Assembly: GCF_000701705.1 (NCBI RefSeq)
Contig: NZ_JNJP01000055.1
Span: 1-24,864, forward strand
Direction: 5' to 3'
From: Bilophila wadsworthia ATCC 49260
Lineage (GTDB): Bacteria > Desulfobacterota > Desulfovibrionia > Desulfovibrionales > Desulfovibrionaceae
DNA: 24,864 bases
The translations under genes were made by a program, and so were the position numbers. The number at the start of each line of letters is the position of its first letter. Positions within the stretch are counted from its first letter, which is position 1. Below are positions 22,231-24,864 of this stretch, one piece after another. Under the pieces are notes generated by a model. It had not been told where the DNA came from. It saw only the letters and a program-made list of their open reading frames with translations, and searched no databases.

Positions 22231-22671
22231 ATGTTCGACTTCCTGACCACCTGCCGCGCGCTTGCCGACGAAAACCGCATACGCATCCTCATGGCCCTGA
22301 GAGGCCGCCAGCTCTGCGTATGCCAAGTTACAGCCTTTCTGGATCTGGCCCCGTCCACAACCTCGAAGCACCTGTCGATCCTGCGGCAGGCCCGCCTCAT
22401 CGAAAGCAACAAACAGGGCCGCTGGGTCTACTACCGGCTTGCGGACGACTCCCCGCGCCCCAATATCCGGGAAGCCCTGGCATGGATGAAGGATTCCCTC
22501 GCCAACGATCCGACCATCATCGAGGATGAAGCCCGCATCGCGGAAATCCTGCGCGCCGAAGAAGCCTGCGGCTTCGGGCACGGAGAATCCGATTGCTTCC
22601 ATTCCCTTGAAGTGCATTCGCTCGCCCAGCGCTTCGAAAACGCGCCGCAAGAAGAGGAAAACCATGACTAA
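22231..22671 (+). CDS. ArsR/SmtB-family metal-responsive repressor
   Basis: A 146-residue winged-helix repressor. The recognition core is LAPSTTSKHLSILRQARLIE (about 39-58), followed by the wing KQGRWVYYRL. C29-V-C31 in RQLCVCQV matches the alpha-3 Cys site of ArsR/CadC-type sensors. The C-terminal tail is rich in Cys/His/Glu (EEACGFGHGESDCFHS), which could supply further ligands. The neighbouring gene suggests it senses Zn, Cd or Pb. ATG 22231 has AAGGAAAA upstream; the frame is open to 21907 but that would run through a terminator and the promoter. The last eight bases overlap the ATPase gene. Confidence 0.92.
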   Translation: MFDFLTTCRALADENRIRILMALRGRQLCVCQVTAFLDLAPSTTSKHLSILRQARLIESNKQGRWVYYRLADDSPRPNIREALAWMKDSLANDPTIIEDEARIAEILRAEEACGFGHGESDCFHSLEVHSLAQRFENAPQEEENHD

Positions 22672-24772
22672 GCGCTACGCCGTACACAATCTCCGTTGCG
22701 CCGGGTGCGCCGCCCGGATCGAAGACGCCATTGCGGGCCTCCCCGGCGTGAAATCCGCCGCCATCAACCTCGACAGCGCCCGGCTGCGCGTCGAAGGCGA
22801 ACAGCCCGAACTCGCGGCGATGATCCGCCTTGCGGACGCCATCGAACCGGGCACCCTGTTCTCCGAGATGGACGAAAACGAACCGCTTCCGGAAAGCAGC
22901 GAACCGCAGCCCTCCCTGTTCCGTTCCGAATACAAACTCTGGATCGCCGCAGCCCTGTTCGCCGTCGGCATGATCTTCGAGGAACGCCTCGACGCCTTGC
23001 TGACCCCGTTCGTCGCCAAGGCGGTATTCTTCGGCATCCCCTACCTGCTCTGCGGCCTGTCCGTCCTCAAGAAGGGCTTGCAAAGCCTGCTCAAGTTCGA
23101 CTTTTTCAATGAATACACCTTGATGGGCGGCGCAACCATCGCGGCTGCGGCCATCGGCCAACTGCCCGAGGCCGTGGGCGTCATGCTGTTCTACTCCATC
23201 GGCGAAGCCTTGCAGGATCGCGCGGCGGGCAACTCGCGGCGCTCCATCCGGGCGCTGCTGGCGGCCCGGCCCACAGTGGCGCATCTGATTGAGGAAAAAG
23301 ACGGCAAACAGATGGTGAACGACGCCGATCCCGCGGAAATCCGGCCCGGTATGCGCATCCTTGTGAAGCCCGGCGAAAAAATCCCGCTGGACGGAACCGT
23401 TCTGACCGGCTCCTCGCAGGTGGATACGTCCCCCCTGACCGGCGAATCCGTGCCGGTGTCCGTGGGCGCGGGCAAGCAGGTCTACGCCGGGACGGTCAAC
23501 CTTGAAGGCGCGATAACCGTGGAAGTGACCTCCCGTTTCGCCGACTCGTCCGTGGCCCGCATCCTCGAGCTCGTCGAGCAGGCTTCCGCGAACAAGGCCC
23601 CCATCGAACGCTTCATCACCCGCTTCGCCCGCTACTACACGCCCGCCGTGGTGTTCATCGCGGCCCTGGTGGCGGTCATCCCGCCGCTGGCCGGGCACGG
23701 GACGTTCGACGAATGGCTGTACCGGGCGCTTGTCCTGCTGGTCATCTCCTGCCCCTGCGCGCTCGTGATCTCCATTCCGCTCGGCTACTTCGGCGGCATC
23801 GGCGCCGCGTCCAAGAAGGGTATCCTCGTCAAGGGCGGGCATGTGCTCGACGCCCTGCACAACATCAAGACCGTGGCTTTCGACAAGACCGGAACCTTGA
23901 CCCGAGGCGTCTTTGAAGTAACCCGCGTCCTGCCCGCCGAGGGAGCTTCCGAGGAAGACGTGCTCAACGCCGCCCGGCTGGCGGAAAGCCGCTCGACGCA
24001 TCCCATCGCCCGCGCCATCATGAAAACGGCTCCCGGCTCGCACGGTTTTGCTCTGGAAGCGGTGGAATCCAAGGAAATCCCCGGAAAGGGCCTCTCCGCA
24101 GAGCACAAGGGGCGGACGCTCCTTGTCGGCAACGCGCTCCTGCTTCAGGATGCGGGCATCAGCGTGCCCTCGCTCCCCGCCGGTCAGGGCAGCGTCGTTT
24201 ATGTCGCCGTCGGCAATGCCTATCTCGGGGCCATTGAAGTATCGGACGTGTTGCGGCCCGAATCCGCTCCCGCCATCGAATCCCTGCGCGGCCAAGGTAT
24301 TGAAAGGCTGGTCATGCTGACGGGCGATCGCCCCGAAAGCGCCGCCATCGTCGCCAAGGAATTGCATCTCGACGAGTACCGCGCCGGGCTGCTCCCCGAA
24401 GGCAAGGCCGCCGAGCTGGAATCGCTCGGCCCCCGGCAGTCCGTACTTTTTGTAGGTGACGGCATCAACGACGCCCCTGTACTCGCCATGTCCGGTGTCG
24501 GCGTGGCAATGGGCGGCCTCGGTTCGGAAGCGGCCATTGAAGTGGCGGACGCGGTCATTCTGGACGACTCGCCCTCGCGCCTGCCGGAAATGTTCTCCAT
24601 CGCCGCCAAGACCCGCGTGGTCGTCTGGCAGAACATCGTCATGGCGCTCGGCATCAAGGGGCTGTTCATGGTCCTTGGCGTCGTCGGGCTCTCCGGCCTC
24701 TGGGAGGCCGTTTTCGCCGACGTCGGCGTCGCCCTCCTCGCCGTCCTCAACGCGACCCGTACCGCACGTTAA
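22664..24772 (+). CDS. zntA: P1B-type Zn2+/Cd2+/Pb2+-exporting ATPase
   Basis: Inner-membrane pump that expels divalent soft metals using ATP. The 702 residues hold an N-terminal heavy-metal domain (C12-x2-C15 in LRCAGCAARI), about eight TM helices, actuator TGES (259-262), metal site C363-P-C365, phosphorylation site D407-KTGT, HP at 446-447, TGD at 553-555 and GDGINDAP at 598-605. K665 (ALGIKGLF) and D686 (FADVGVALL) match the P1B-2 signature of ZntA/CadA, separating it from copper pumps. ATG 22664 has GAGGAAAA upstream and overlaps the repressor gene by eight bases. The pump is likely induced when metal releases the upstream repressor. Confidence 0.95.
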   Translation: MTKRYAVHNLRCAGCAARIEDAIAGLPGVKSAAINLDSARLRVEGEQPELAAMIRLADAIEPGTLFSEMDENEPLPESSEPQPSLFRSEYKLWIAAALFAVGMIFEERLDALLTPFVAKAVFFGIPYLLCGLSVLKKGLQSLLKFDFFNEYTLMGGATIAAAAIGQLPEAVGVMLFYSIGEALQDRAAGNSRRSIRALLAARPTVAHLIEEKDGKQMVNDADPAEIRPGMRILVKPGEKIPLDGTVLTGSSQVDTSPLTGESVPVSVGAGKQVYAGTVNLEGAITVEVTSRFADSSVARILELVEQASANKAPIERFITRFARYYTPAVVFIAALVAVIPPLAGHGTFDEWLYRALVLLVISCPCALVISIPLGYFGGIGAASKKGILVKGGHVLDALHNIKTVAFDKTGTLTRGVFEVTRVLPAEGASEEDVLNAARLAESRSTHPIARAIMKTAPGSHGFALEAVESKEIPGKGLSAEHKGRTLLVGNALLLQDAGISVPSLPAGQGSVVYVAVGNAYLGAIEVSDVLRPESAPAIESLRGQGIERLVMLTGDRPESAAIVAKELHLDEYRAGLLPEGKAAELESLGPRQSVLFVGDGINDAPVLAMSGVGVAMGGLGSEAAIEVADAVILDDSPSRLPEMFSIAAKTRVVVWQNIVMALGIKGLFMVLGVVGLSGLWEAVFADVGVALLAVLNATRTAR

Positions 24773-24794
24773 GAGGAAAAGGGGGAGAGAAGCA

Positions 24795-24864
24795 TTGGGG
24801 AGGGGGAGGAGAAACTTTCTGAAGAAAGTCTCTCCTCCCCCTCCCCAAACCCCACCCTCTCCTC
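24795..24864 (+). repeat. Hairpin-and-tail repeat (copy F) after the metal ATPase
   Basis: TTGGGGAGGGGGAGGAGAAA begins a 26-bp inverted repeat (24795-24848, one mismatch) with apex TTCTGAAGAA. The tail continues past the stem as CCCCTCCCCAAACCCCACCC, identical to copy A at the other end of the window but in opposite orientation. It starts 22 bases after the zntA stop and runs to the window end. It may serve as a 3' end for the transcript, but no U-run is visible. Confidence 0.8.

Noticed and set aside
22517..24367. 616-codon minus-strand ORF opposite zntA
   Set aside because: zntA carries every P-type ATPase motif; the antisense frame is a shadow.

Overview
The window is a GC-rich bacterial chromosomal segment (coding lines often 60-75% G+C). 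Gene content and protein style fit a Gram-negative sulfate/sulfite-reducer-type bacterium of the Desulfovibrionaceae (Desulfovibrio/Bilophila-like). Supporting signs are a split-type MetH without a reactivation domain, a long sigma-32, a short N-acetylglutamate-synthase-like GNAT, a DsrE-like protein, outer-membrane lipoproteins and BepA. The family-level assignment is an inference, not a measurement. I find no tRNA, rRNA, CRISPR array, transposase or integrase.

Layout. (1) 87-4888, minus strand: a compact run metH - tlpA-like thioredoxin - short GNAT - hpt - MJ0042/DUF3426 zinc-ribbon membrane protein, with short gaps and one ATGA-type junction, likely one transcript. (2) 5172-9406, plus strand: divergent rpoH with a long acidic N-terminal extension, then a coupled trio of TPR lipoprotein, LolB-like lipoprotein and small coiled-coil protein. 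(3) 9721-13314, plus: rpiB, cysS and a bepA-like periplasmic M48 protease that overlaps cysS. A bidirectional terminator closes this block. (4) 13557-16876: a lower-GC accessory-looking patch with a 12-TM membrane LuxR-type regulator (minus), an orphan single-TM protein (plus) and a YgjP-like metallopeptidase (minus). (5) 16945-18249 minus: ClC chloride/proton antiporter. (6) 18426-21673 plus: DsrE-like protein, an intact class D (OXA-type) beta-lactamase, and a YhdT-PanF sodium/pantothenate pair. (7) 22231-24772 plus: an ArsR/SmtB repressor translationally overlapping a ZntA/CadA-type Zn/Cd/Pb ATPase, preceded by a promoter whose -10 lies inside a palindrome.

The most striking non-coding signal is a family of large GC-rich hairpins with a conserved one-sided tail. 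There are four clear copies (1-73, 10292-10385, 22070-22188, 24795-24864) and two degenerate ones (about 9440-9520 and 21687-21780). Both ends of the window lie inside copies of it. Two copies form the leaders of cysS and arsR, and the other two lie just 3' of genes.

Most genes are ordinary housekeeping. I do not see a clear-cut new defence or metabolic system. The best leads are the hairpin family, the membrane-bound LuxR regulator, the extended sigma-32, the coupled lipoprotein trio and the metal-repressor promoter with its structured leader.
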